Assembly (NCBI GenBank): GCA_029263895.1
Contig: JARIDO010000051.1
Span: forward strand, 1-41,661
Length of the DNA: 41,661 bases
Reading direction: 5' to 3'
From: Sporosarcina sp.
GTDB lineage: Bacteria; Bacillota; Bacilli; Bacillales_A; Planococcaceae
Shown here: positions 1 through 7,977 of the stretch, in pieces
How the letters are laid out: each line of letters opens with the position of its first letter
How positions within the stretch are numbered: the stretch's first letter is position 1
The notes under the pieces: generated by a model
Database searches by the model: none
Told to the model about the DNA's origin: nothing
What the model saw: only the letters and a program-made list of their open reading frames with translations
Position numbers and translations under genes: made by a program

Positions 1-2
1 AT

Positions 3-68
3 GAAGCGCTCGATATAGGGGCAAAAGTACTTGCAAACACACTTAAAAAAGCTTCTTTTACAAATTAA
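3..68 (+). CDS. C-terminal tail of an unidentified protein (partial)
   Basis: An open frame enters from the left edge and ends in TAA at 66-68 after 21 codons. It encodes a short amphipathic end (EALDIGAKVLANTLKK, then ASFTN). The frame is supported mainly by the strong terminator that follows three bases later. The helix resembles the last helix of many hydrolase families, but 21 residues are too few to name one. No function is assigned. Confidence 0.55.
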   Translation, partial: EALDIGAKVLANTLKKASFTN

Positions 69-70
69 AA

Positions 71-107
71 CGCAAGCGATGAATTCGTTCATCGCTTGCG
101 TTTTTTT
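71..107 (+). terminator. Rho-independent terminator of the upstream gene
   Basis: A 13-bp perfect stem (CGCAAGCGATGAA with its complement) closes on a TTCG-type loop and is followed by seven T. It sits directly after the stop codon at 68. Confidence 0.9.
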
Positions 108-170
108 GTGGGGAGAAGGCGAATTGGATGGGTGTTTGTATGGTGATTGTTGTTGGATGTGCGTTGGATG

Positions 171-466
171 CGAGCGCCTGTAAAGTGATTTGAAACGCCC
201 GTAAAACGGTTTGCGCGCCCGCAAAGTGAGTTGAAACGCCCGTAAAAGGTTGTGCGCGCCCGTAAAGTGATTTGAAACGCCCGTAAATCGGTTTAGCGCG
301 CCCGCAAAGCGTGATGAAACGCCCGTAAAATGGTTTGTGCGCCCGCAAAGTGTGATGAAACGCCCGTAAAAGGTTTAGCGCGCCCGCAAAGTGGGTTGAA
401 ACGCCCGTAAAAGGTTTAGCGCGCCCGCAAAGTGTGATGAAACGCCCGTAAAAGGTTTAGCGCGCA
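171..466. repeat. Tandem array, 41-bp period, seven full units plus a partial one
   Basis: The core CGCCYG(C/T)AAA starts at 175, 216, 257, 299, 340, 381 and 422, with a decayed eighth copy at 463. The steps are 41 bp, once 42. Inside each unit a second core (CGCCCGTAAA) lies 20-21 bp after the first, so cores alternate on a 20/21-bp cadence. Linkers are mostly GTGTGATGAAA or AGGTTTAG types. The array fills much of the 542-base gap 69-610. I see no convincing promoter in 467-610 and no gene; the long frame on the minus strand here is only the repeat read through. A second array with the same cadence lies at 29995-30124. Confidence 0.92.
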
Positions 467-610
467 CCTATGAAACTATCCTCGATAATAGGACAACCTG
501 CATATCGATGTTATGTGTTGCATACGATTAATGGCGAGTGTTCCTGTCCTATATTTTTTTACTACGTTACTAATACTTTAATTTATAAATGAAGAGAGGG
601 GAATGGAGAA

Positions 611-1609
611 ATGAAGAAGAAGTTGATTGGTTTGCTGATTTTGCTGGTGGTATTTGTAGTTGTGTTGACGGCATGTGGGGGTGGGAAGAAGAGTGTGGCA
701 ATTGGTCCGCCTGCGAGTGAGACGAATAATGTATCGAAGTTGATTTTGAAGTCGTATGGTGTGGATGATAAAGATTATAAGCCGTTTTTAGAGGGGTTTG
801 GGGATGCGGCTGATGGTGTTCAAGATGGGAATATAGACGTTTCAATTGGTATTTTAGGCTTGCCGGCTGCGAGTATTGAGAGTTTGCAGGCGTCTGTTGG
901 GGATGTGAAGATGCTTGGATTGTCTGATAAGGCGATTGAATATATTGAAAAGAATTCAGGATATAAGAAGTTGACGATACCTAAGGATACGTATGATTTT
1001 TTAACTGAGGATATTAATACGGTTACTGCGTATGCGATTTTATTAGGGAATACGGATACGATCGATGAGGAAATGGGTTACGAACTCGCAAAGAGTATGA
1101 TTGAAAATGCGTCAGAGAATACGCATGCGCAGGCGAAGCAGATGATTCTTGAAAATGCATTAAGGGGCGCTGAAGGGTTATTAATTCATCCTGGTGCGAA
1201 AAAGTATTATGAGGAAAATGGATTGAAAGTTGAAAATGAAGTAGCTCAACTTAAAGCTGATGCAAAAACGCGGAAGAAAGAGTTTGTGTTAGGGACTGGT
1301 AGTCAAGGCGGAACATATTATCCGCTTGGTGGCGAGATGGCTAATTTGTGGAATAAATATATTGATGGTGTGCACGTAACGAATACTGAAACTGGTGCGT
1401 CTGTTGAAAACTTATCGTCCATTCGGGATGGGCTAATGGATTTAGGGATGTCAGTTCATGTTCCGGCGCAACAAGCGTTAAAAGGGGAAGCGGAATTTAA
1501 GGGGAATACTGTTGAAAACGCAGCTTTCATTGGTCATATTTATCCTGAAGTGATTCAAATTGTAACAAGAGAGAAATCAAAGATTAAGAGCTTAGATGCA
1601 ATTAAATAA
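611..1609 (+). CDS. TRAP transporter TAXI-family solute-binding lipoprotein with swapped halves (circular permutation or remnant)
   Basis: The 332-residue product has a lipoprotein signal peptide with lipobox LTAC (Cys22). What follows is in the wrong order for the TAXI family. Residues 29-208 start at VAIGPP, a motif normally in mid-protein after LKGK. They run through TVTAYAILLGN, ENTHAQ and IHPGAKKYYEENGL, which normally end the protein. After a charged linker (209-222), residues 223-332 begin FVLGTGSQGGTYYPLGG, normally just after the signal peptide. They continue through NTETGASVENL and IGHIYPEVIQIVTRE and stop at SLDAIK, exactly where GK-VAIGPP would normally follow. So every piece is present once, but in the order signal-C half-N half. 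The fused TRAP permease at 1834 is its natural partner. It may be a working permuted receptor or the relic of a tandem duplication with deletions. Start ATG at 611 follows GAGGGG and GGAG. Confidence 0.9.
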   Translation: MKKKLIGLLILLVVFVVVLTACGGGKKSVAIGPPASETNNVSKLILKSYGVDDKDYKPFLEGFGDAADGVQDGNIDVSIGILGLPAASIESLQASVGDVKMLGLSDKAIEYIEKNSGYKKLTIPKDTYDFLTEDINTVTAYAILLGNTDTIDEEMGYELAKSMIENASENTHAQAKQMILENALRGAEGLLIHPGAKKYYEENGLKVENEVAQLKADAKTRKKEFVLGTGSQGGTYYPLGGEMANLWNKYIDGVHVTNTETGASVENLSSIRDGLMDLGMSVHVPAQQALKGEAEFKGNTVENAAFIGHIYPEVIQIVTREKSKIKSLDAIK

Positions 1610-1644
1610 ATAATTGTTAGCAGTTGAATTCATGTCACAAGAGC

Positions 1645-1718
1645 GAAACGAAGCATGTAACTCGATCAAAGTTGAGTTGAACGTAAGAAGTTCACTTCGT
1701 TTCACTACTGTGGTAGTG
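1645..1718. repeat. Nested inverted repeats in the gap between TAXI gene and permease
   Basis: GAAACGAAG at 1645-1653 pairs with CTTCGTTTC at 1695-1703, enclosing a second pair (AACTC/GAGTT). A small hairpin CACTAC-TGTG-GTAGTG follows at 1703-1718. There is no T tract, so this is not an obvious terminator. The 224-base gap shows no trace of the missing second TAXI half in any frame. Confidence 0.5.
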
Positions 1719-1833
1719 ACGACTCGCAATGGTTAACGTGAGCAACACATCAAATTGACATACTCAATATTTAATTTGTGACAATACATCCTATTTAGGA
1801 GTAGTCATTCTTGCAGAAGTTAGGGGGCGGATT

Positions 1834-3762
1834 ATGAAAAGTAAGACAGCAGTGGATGCACAAGATGTTCTAGAGAAATATGATAAGGAAAATCAGTTTC
1901 GATTAAACATTGGAAAATGGGCATGGGTTGTAACCTTTTTAGCTGTAGGTCTGACAATCTTTCATTTGTACACTGGCTATTTCGGAGTCCTGCCTTCTCA
2001 AAAGCAAGGGGCTGTACATTTAGGAACTGCACTCGGAATCGTCTTTCTGTTATATCCTGTGAAAAAGACTTGGAGGAAAACGCAAAAAACAGTGCCTTGG
2101 TATGATGTCGTTTTGGCGTTTACTGCTCTTTATGTAACGTATCATAAATTGTTTTTTTATGAATCTATTTTGCAAAGTCGTATATCAGGCTATAGCGCCG
2201 TCGATATTACACTCTCTTTAATTGGTGTTGCGCTTGTTCTTGAAGCTACGCGAAGGACGGTTGGTTTACCTATTGTCATTGTTGCAGGGGTAGCGATTGC
2301 ATATGCGATTTACGGGGAAGTGATTCCGTCACGGGTTTTATCTCACGCGGGTTTTTCAATTGATAGAATTGCAACAAGTTTATGGTATCGAGAAACAGGT
2401 GTATTTGGAACGCCCATTCAAATATCTGCAAAGTTCATCTTTTTGTTCTTATTCTTTGGGGTTCTATTAGTGAACACTCCGATTGGAAAGTTTTTTAATG
2501 ATTTGGCATTTTCACTAACGGGAAGATTTACAGGTGGAACAGCTAAAGCGGCAGTAGTGGCAAGTGCACTTCAAGGCACTGTATCGGGGAGTTCAGTTGG
2601 CAATACAGTCGCCACAGGGTCTTTTACAATTCCGATGATGAAAAAAGCGGGTTTTAAACCTGAGTTTGCAGCGGCGACAGAAGCATCGGCTTCAACGGGT
2701 GGGCAAATTATGCCACCTATGATGGGGGCAGCGGCATTTATTATGATGGAATATTTAGGCGTTAACTACTCAACAATTATGTTAGCGGCAATTATTCCAG
2801 CGATTCTATATTTTGCCGGTATTTTTATAGGTACACATTTTGAAGCAAAAAGATTGCGGATTTTAGGCGTTCCAAAAGCCGACTTGCCGGTATTTAAAAC
2901 TATTATGTTGCGAAATGGTTATATGTTAGTCCCATTGTTTGTCATAATTACGACCATCATGACTGGATCTACGCCTCAAAGAGCAGCACTTTATGGAATA
3001 CTTGCAGCTTTTCTTGTGTCGCTAGTGAGAAAGGAATCTAGGATGAATGTTCGTAAAATCATCCATGTCTTAGAGCAAGGTGGTAGAGTTGCATTGCCTG
3101 TTATTGCTGCAGTTGCAACGGCAGGAATTATTGCCGGTGTAGTGAGTATGACCGGATTAGGGTCGAAGTTTGCTGCCGGGATTATCGCTTTATCCAATGG
3201 GCATCTACTGTTAGCGCTCTTTTTTACAATGATTGCTTGTATCATTTTAGGGATGGGATTGCCGACTACAGCCAACTATGTTGTAACAGCAACGATAGCT
3301 GCGCCAGCATTAATCAATGAGTTTGGAATTGCTCCCATTGCTGCACATATGTTTGTATTTTATTTTGGAATCGTGGCGGATATAACCCCACCAGTATGTC
3401 TAGCAGCATATGCGGGTGCTGGTATTGCGAGAGCGAATCCTTTTAAAACGGGAGTGACGGCAGTGAAACTCGCAATTGCTGCTTTTATCATTCCATATAT
3501 ATTCATTTATAATCCGATATTGGTTTTTGTTGATGTAACACCATTAAAACTACTGTTTGGTGTCCTAACTGCGCTGCTAGGTATGGTTGGTGTCAGTAGT
3601 GCGGTGATTGGTTATTTCATACGTCATTCAAAGTTGTGGGAAAGGTTCGTCCTATTCGGTGCAGGTTTTATGCTAATTGTGCCAGAAATATTGTCAAGTG
3701 GCATAGGTTTAACAGTAATGGGATTGATTTGGTTCATCCAGCATAGAAGAACGGTTTACTAA
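1834..3762 (+). CDS. TRAP transporter fused permease (DctQ+DctM type)
   Basis: A 642-residue very hydrophobic protein. An N-terminal DctQ-like four-helix part (about 25-160, with EATRRTVGLP near its end) is joined to a DctM-type carrier. The DctM part is recognised by GTVSGSSVGNTVATG and TIPMMKKAGFKPEFAAATEA followed by ASTGGQIMPPMMGAAAF near residues 245-300, and by GMGLPTTANYVVTATIAAPAL with ADITPPVCLAAYAGAGIA near 470-530. Fused permeases of this kind work with TAXI-type binding proteins and use an ion gradient to import organic acids or similar solutes. It looks intact and of normal length. Start ATG follows TTAGGGGGCGG. The substrate cannot be read from sequence. Confidence 0.93.
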   Translation: MKSKTAVDAQDVLEKYDKENQFRLNIGKWAWVVTFLAVGLTIFHLYTGYFGVLPSQKQGAVHLGTALGIVFLLYPVKKTWRKTQKTVPWYDVVLAFTALYVTYHKLFFYESILQSRISGYSAVDITLSLIGVALVLEATRRTVGLPIVIVAGVAIAYAIYGEVIPSRVLSHAGFSIDRIATSLWYRETGVFGTPIQISAKFIFLFLFFGVLLVNTPIGKFFNDLAFSLTGRFTGGTAKAAVVASALQGTVSGSSVGNTVATGSFTIPMMKKAGFKPEFAAATEASASTGGQIMPPMMGAAAFIMMEYLGVNYSTIMLAAIIPAILYFAGIFIGTHFEAKRLRILGVPKADLPVFKTIMLRNGYMLVPLFVIITTIMTGSTPQRAALYGILAAFLVSLVRKESRMNVRKIIHVLEQGGRVALPVIAAVATAGIIAGVVSMTGLGSKFAAGIIALSNGHLLLALFFTMIACIILGMGLPTTANYVVTATIAAPALINEFGIAPIAAHMFVFYFGIVADITPPVCLAAYAGAGIARANPFKTGVTAVKLAIAAFIIPYIFIYNPILVFVDVTPLKLLFGVLTALLGMVGVSSAVIGYFIRHSKLWERFVLFGAGFMLIVPEILSSGIGLTVMGLIWFIQHRRTVY

Positions 3763-3782
3763 AAGAAAATAGCTTAATAGTG

Positions 3783-3816
3783 AAAATGACTGGACAATTT
3801 TTGCCAGTCATTTTTT
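3783..3816 (+). terminator. Terminator of the TRAP operon
   Basis: Stem AAAATGACTGG / CCAGTCATTTT (3783-3793 with 3804-3814) followed by a T run. Confidence 0.88.
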
Positions 3817-3893
3817 ATGTCGAAAAATAGTTATTGAATCGTTGTTTTTAAAGGATGTATGTATATTAGAGAAAGATAGAGGGGAAAGTTTAA

Positions 3894-3917
3894 ATGGTTG
3901 CCTTATTGTTCAATTAG
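3894..3917 (+). promoter_or_regulatory. Leader mini-ORF and hairpin upstream of the dehydrogenase
   Basis: AGAGGGGAAAG at about 3878-3888 looks like a ribosome site and precedes ATG at 3894, which opens an 8-codon frame (MVALLFN, stop). The codons lie within an imperfect hairpin (TGCCTTA...TTAGGCA, about 3898-3919). It could be a leader peptide or chance. A weak promoter (TTGTTT 3842-3847, TATTAG 3864-3869) lies upstream. Confidence 0.3.
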
Positions 3918-3962
3918 GCATATTATTTAAGTGTTAAATCAAATAAGAATGGAGTGTTTTTA

Positions 3963-4700
3963 GTGGGAAGATTACAAGATAAGATTGCGTTTGTAACTGG
4001 TGGCGCATCAGGTATGGGTGAAATGATGGTGAAATTATTCGCAGCTGAAGGCGCTACTGTTGTTGCAGCGGATATTAACGAAGCAGCACTTACTGAAAAG
4101 TGGGGCAGCTATGATAATGTTACAACTGTAAAATTAAACGTAACTTCTGATGAAGAATGGGGAACTGCTGTTAAGACAGTTATCGACAAATTAGGTCGCA
4201 TCGATATCCTTATTAACAACGCAGGTATTTCATCTGAAAAACCAGTAAATGATGTAACAATCGAAGACTGGCGTCGCCTTTCTGATATCAATGGTTTCGG
4301 ACCATTCCTTGGTATCAAACATGTTACTCCTTTCATGAAAGAAGCTGGAAAAGGTTCAATCGTTAACATTTCTTCATACACTGCATTAGTTGGTATGGGA
4401 ATGACTCCATATTCTGCTTCTAAAGGTTCAGTTCGTGCTATCTCTAAAGGAGCTGCAGCTGGTTACGGTTCATTCGGAATCCGCGTAAATACAGTATTCC
4501 CTGGAGTTATCGAAACGCCAATGGTAGCTAGTATTAAAGAAGCTAAAGCAGCTCTTGAAGGACTAATTAAAGCAACTCCACTTAAGCGTCTTGGACAACC
4601 AGAAGACGTTGCAAATGCAGTTCTTTTCTTAGCTTCTGATGAAGCTTCTTACATTACAGGTGCAGAACTTGTTATCGACGGCGGATTCTCTGCTCAATAA
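3963..4700 (+). CDS. Short-chain dehydrogenase/reductase (SDR), glucose-1-dehydrogenase-like
   Basis: A classical 245-residue NAD(P)-dependent SDR oxidoreductase. Visible are the nucleotide loop TGGASGMG (12-19), NNAG (85-88), Asn110, Ser138 in NISSY, and the catalytic YSASK with Tyr150 and Lys154. PGVIETPM and the C-terminal ITGAELVIDGGFSAQ also fit the family. The substrate is unknown; SDRs annotated as glucose 1-dehydrogenase or 3-oxoacyl reductase look like this. I chose GTG at 3963 because GGAGTG at 3951-3956 is correctly spaced; a GTG at 3954 lies inside that site. Codon use is unusually uniform (GGT, GCT, TCT, AAA, CGT and C-ending Phe/Ile/Asn codons), unlike neighbouring genes, which suggests high expression. 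It stands alone between two terminators. Confidence 0.9.
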   Translation: MGRLQDKIAFVTGGASGMGEMMVKLFAAEGATVVAADINEAALTEKWGSYDNVTTVKLNVTSDEEWGTAVKTVIDKLGRIDILINNAGISSEKPVNDVTIEDWRRLSDINGFGPFLGIKHVTPFMKEAGKGSIVNISSYTALVGMGMTPYSASKGSVRAISKGAAAGYGSFGIRVNTVFPGVIETPMVASIKEAKAALEGLIKATPLKRLGQPEDVANAVLFLASDEASYITGAELVIDGGFSAQ

Positions 4701-4713
4701 CATTTCTCTAACT

Positions 4714-4748
4714 AAAAGCACTTCGCGAAATTTGCGAAGTGCTTTTTT
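4714..4748. terminator. Bidirectional terminator between the SDR gene and the ECF operon
   Basis: Stem AAAAGCACTTCGC (4714-4726) with its complement (4734-4746). T runs occur on both strands, so it can end both convergent units. It touches the stop codon of the ECF ATPase gene. Confidence 0.88.
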
Positions 4749-6411
4749 ACGTCATTAATTCTTGCTGGCTTAAAATCACACCATCGAAACCCATGTGCTG
4801 GGCCAATTGTGTGATATGTGGTTTCTTAAGCTTGGCTAGTTGCAGTAATTTGTCTTGCGCAAAAGCTTCTCTTGTCAAGCCATCAAAAAGAACACGACCT
4901 TCTTGCAAAATTACAGTTTGCTCAAATGTATTTGCCACAAAGTCCATATCATGTGTAATGCAAATCACTAACTTGCCCTCTGCATACAAACCGTGAATGA
5001 TTTCTGCTAATTTTATTTTCCCTGCATGATCTTGTCCCATTGTGGGTTCGTCGAATATGACAATCTTAGTATCCATTGCAAGCACGGATGCTATAGTAAT
5101 CATTTTTCGCTCCGCTAAACTTAAATCATAGGGATTTTCATTAATTTTACTTGAAAGCCCAACTCGATCTATCATTTTGATAGCATTATTCCGAGCGGTT
5201 TCTTTAGATTGACCAGTTTGTAGTGGACCGAACATTACTTCATCCAACACATTGTTTTTAAAGATTTGATCGTTTGGATTTTGGAAAACTAGTCCGATAG
5301 TAGATGCTAATTTAGCTGCAGTGCTGTTGGATGTTTTGACACCATCAATTAAAACTTCACCTTTACATGGTTGTATCAATGCTTTTAACAATTTTACAAA
5401 TGTAGTTTTACCTGCACCATTATGGCCGATAATTGCAGTGGGACTTCCGTTTAAATGGATGGTGATGCCATTTAAAATGGAAGCATTTTTTGTATAACCA
5501 AAATGTAAATCAGATACAATTACTTCTGCTGTTTTTATGGAACACTCGATGTCAATGTAACTCTTTGCTATGAAGTTTTCCAAACCACTGTTAGGCATGT
5601 CTTCTATTGTTATGGGGAGACCACCTGTTTTTGAGTTCGTAAGTCCCATTGATTGTGCAAACGAAGAATAAATAGGCGGTTCCACACCGTATTGCAGAAA
5701 GTTATTTCTTGAAATAAGATCTGTAGGTGTTCCGCTATCAATTAATGTACCGTTATGGATCAAAAAAATCCGATCAGAAAATTTGGCTAACTGTTCCATC
5801 TTTTGATCCACCATAATAATTGTAATTCCTTTCTTTGAAATGTTTTCAATGACGCCAAAAACTTCATCTGAACCTTGAGGATCTAATTGAGATGTGGGTT
5901 CGTCTAGTATTAAGATGTCCGGTTTCATTGCGATTACGCTTGCAATTGCTACGCGTTGCATTTGTCCACCTGACAATTCAAAAGGGTTTTTATGTTGTAA
6001 ATTTTCAATATCGAGTTGTTGCATGCAATCTTCGACTCGTGCGTGTATTTCTGCTCGTGGAACACCCCTATTTTCAAGACCAAAGGCGATTTCATCATAA
6101 ACGGTTTGCTTGGCACCAGACATTTGAGAAAAAGGATTCTCAAAAACTAAGCCAATTGAAGCAGAAATCTCATGGACTTCATGTTTCCAAACTTCCATAT
6201 CGTTAATGAAAACATTACCACCGTATGAGCCTTTAAAAAAGTGAGGAATGAGTCCAGTTAGTGTATAGCATAATGTAGTTTTACCGGCAGTATTCATGCC
6301 GGAAATACCTATGAATTCACCTTTATTCACAATGAAAGAGATATCATTTATCGTAAAAGTATCAATTGTTGGATATTTATATTTCAGATTTTCAACGCGT
6401 ATATGACTCAT
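4747..6411 (-). CDS. Energy-coupling factor (ECF) transporter ATPase with two nucleotide-binding domains
   Basis: A 554-residue protein with two ABC domains in one chain, the ATP-hydrolysing part of an ECF importer. The first domain has Walker A GMNTAGKT (38-45), signature ELSGGQMQR and Walker B ILILDEPTSQLDP. The second has GHNGAGKTT, IVIFDEPTMGQD and a degenerate signature, DLSLAERK instead of LSGGQ. A linker of about 80 residues joins them, as in single-chain EcfA proteins. ATG at 6411 follows GGAGGG with normal spacing and overlaps the stop of the T-component gene by four bases (ATGA). The frame extends five codons upstream to a TTG, but that lies inside the ribosome site. Third gene of the S-T-A operon. 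Confidence 0.92.
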   Translation of the reverse strand: MSHIRVENLKYKYPTIDTFTINDISFIVNKGEFIGISGMNTAGKTTLCYTLTGLIPHFFKGSYGGNVFINDMEVWKHEVHEISASIGLVFENPFSQMSGAKQTVYDEIAFGLENRGVPRAEIHARVEDCMQQLDIENLQHKNPFELSGGQMQRVAIASVIAMKPDILILDEPTSQLDPQGSDEVFGVIENISKKGITIIMVDQKMEQLAKFSDRIFLIHNGTLIDSGTPTDLISRNNFLQYGVEPPIYSSFAQSMGLTNSKTGGLPITIEDMPNSGLENFIAKSYIDIECSIKTAEVIVSDLHFGYTKNASILNGITIHLNGSPTAIIGHNGAGKTTFVKLLKALIQPCKGEVLIDGVKTSNSTAAKLASTIGLVFQNPNDQIFKNNVLDEVMFGPLQTGQSKETARNNAIKMIDRVGLSSKINENPYDLSLAERKMITIASVLAMDTKIVIFDEPTMGQDHAGKIKLAEIIHGLYAEGKLVICITHDMDFVANTFEQTVILQEGRVLFDGLTREAFAQDKLLQLAKLKKPHITQLAQHMGFDGVILSQQELMT

Positions 6412-7175
6412 ATCATAACCCTCCAAAAAATTGTTCCTACTAATAGCATCAGTAAAAGCACTTTGAATACTAGGCCATATTTGTATGGGGTGGGATTGTT
6501 TAAAATGGTTCGTTTTCCTGTTGCATTAAACCCACGAATTTCCAATGCAATCGAACGTTCAAGTGTGTCGTTCAAGGAATTCAAAACAACAGGTGTAATT
6601 AATGGAATGAACGACTTAATACGAGTCAATAGTTTACCTTCCGTTTCCATTCCACGTGATCGTTGAGCATCTGAAATTTTATCAGTCGTTCTAATCATTT
6701 GTGGAATAATTTGTAGAACGGATAGAATAACATATCCTATCTTGGCTGATAAACCAAGATTAATTAGTGCTTGAACTAGGTCGTCTGGTTTTGTTGTTAA
6801 AATTAATAATCCAAATGCACAAATCATGTTGAAGATTCTTAAAGTCACTAAAAAAGCAAAAGTGATACCCTCTTTATAAATTGTAAATGGACCAATATCG
6901 TAAATTGGAGTTGCCCGATCGGGGTGAAAAAGACTTTGAATAATTATTATTGAAGTGATGAGCATGAAGCTGACACTGATGACAGGTAAAGTATAGTTTA
7001 AAACTTTACCGACAAAGAGTAAAAAAAGTGTGAAGACAAAGACAACTATGATGAAATGATACGTTGGTAAAATGTATGTCATTGCTACCGATACAAAAAC
7101 GAATAGTAGTTTTGTTAGTGGGTCAACATTGTGTATCATTGAATCTTTTTCTACATAGATTGTCATCGTCCTCAT
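6408..7175 (-). CDS. ECF transporter transmembrane component (EcfT)
   Basis: A 255-residue membrane protein with the hallmarks of EcfT. It has about five to six hydrophobic helices and two Arg-Gly coupling motifs in the C-terminal cytoplasmic half, QRSRGMETEG and LEIRGFNATG, which dock into the two ATPase domains. Start ATG at 7175 lies eight bases after AGGAGG; the open frame reaches a TTG one codon earlier. It couples the substrate-binding S component at 7193-7795 to the ATPase. Confidence 0.92.
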   Translation of the reverse strand: MRTMTIYVEKDSMIHNVDPLTKLLFVFVSVAMTYILPTYHFIIVVFVFTLFLLFVGKVLNYTLPVISVSFMLITSIIIIQSLFHPDRATPIYDIGPFTIYKEGITFAFLVTLRIFNMICAFGLLILTTKPDDLVQALINLGLSAKIGYVILSVLQIIPQMIRTTDKISDAQRSRGMETEGKLLTRIKSFIPLITPVVLNSLNDTLERSIALEIRGFNATGKRTILNNPTPYKYGLVFKVLLLMLLVGTIFWRVMI

Positions 7176-7192
7176 CAACTTTTCCTCCTAAA

Positions 7193-7795
7193 TTATAACC
7201 GTTCTATCTTAGAATGATTATCATACATCTGCGTTACATTTTTAGGCAGTCCCTTAAATATTAAATAACTAACTAAAACTGTAACGATTTTGTCTGGCAC
7301 GTCTACGACAATACTATCGGCAAACGAGGCAAGCCAAAGTGGGGCATTTGAAGCGCTGAGGTAAGCGAATAATATGTCACCCCAAATATTACCTGTTTGA
7401 CCACCCCAAAATTGCATGTTTAGCGGTGTTGAAACCGTTGCAGCCACTAGTCCGACGATAAGACCTAGAAAGAGTGCTTTTTTTATACTTGAAATCCATC
7501 CTTTATATGCCATAAAACCAGCAACAAGTCCTACAACTCCGGATGTAATTGCATACACATATGAAATTGGACTGAGTGTAAATCCGTAAATAAGGTTGTT
7601 GATAATACCGACTAATGCACCAATAACGGGTCCTGCTAACATACCAGAAAGAACTGTTCCAATTGAATCTAACCATAGTGGTAACTTAAGCAATTCCGCA
7701 AAAAACTTTCCGATGTAATTGATGCCGATTCCAGCAGGGATTAAAGCAAAAGCCGCTACCGGAAATTTTACTGACCACATACTTTTTTTATTCAT
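7193..7795 (-). CDS. ECF transporter S component, substrate unknown
   Basis: A 200-residue integral membrane protein with about six hydrophobic segments, first gene of the ECF operon. The N-terminal PAGIGINYIGKF and LPLWLDSIGTVLSGMLAGPVIGALVG resemble S components that occur with dual-domain ATPases. None of the signature residues I know for thiamine, riboflavin, biotin, folate or queuosine binders is evident. The leader (7796-7938) shows no riboswitch I recognise, so the vitamin cannot be inferred. Start ATG follows GGAGG by nine bases. On the minus strand a TATAAT lies about 55 bases upstream, without a good -35. Confidence 0.85.
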   Translation of the reverse strand: MNKKSMWSVKFPVAAFALIPAGIGINYIGKFFAELLKLPLWLDSIGTVLSGMLAGPVIGALVGIINNLIYGFTLSPISYVYAITSGVVGLVAGFMAYKGWISSIKKALFLGLIVGLVAATVSTPLNMQFWGGQTGNIWGDILFAYLSASNAPLWLASFADSIVVDVPDKIVTVLVSYLIFKGLPKNVTQMYDNHSKIERL

Positions 7796-7938
7796 TTAAT
7801 AAATCCTCCAATGTAATAAAAATATTAGTGTCTTTACACATGACAAGACCTATTATAAACCAAATAAATTAAATTGATATAATAAATTAGTAAAATAGCA
7901 AAAAAAATAGAGTGGATTCTTTTTATAAAATTTTTCTG

Positions 7939-7966
7939 CAAAAAAAAGACAACCAGTAAGGTTGTC
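7939..7966 (-). terminator. Terminator of the SCP2 gene
   Basis: On the minus strand GACAACC-TTACT-GGTTGTC is followed by eight T (7966 down to about 7940), just after the stop codon at 7978. Confidence 0.88.
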
Positions 7967-7977
7967 GCTAATCAGTA

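Noticed and set aside
58..348. 96-codon minus-strand frame with repeated YGRF/CGRA-like peptides
   Set aside because: It is the 41-bp repeat array read in one frame. It has no ribosome site and overlaps a terminator.
570..845. Minus-strand frame opposite the TAXI gene start, rich in His, Pro and Ser
   Set aside because: It is the shadow of the G-rich, C-poor coding strand of the lipoprotein signal region.
7796..7938. Possible riboswitch before the ECF S component
   Set aside because: Only a 5-bp hairpin (GTCTT/AAGAC) is visible, with no preQ1, thiamine, cobalamin, folate or purine core that I recognise.
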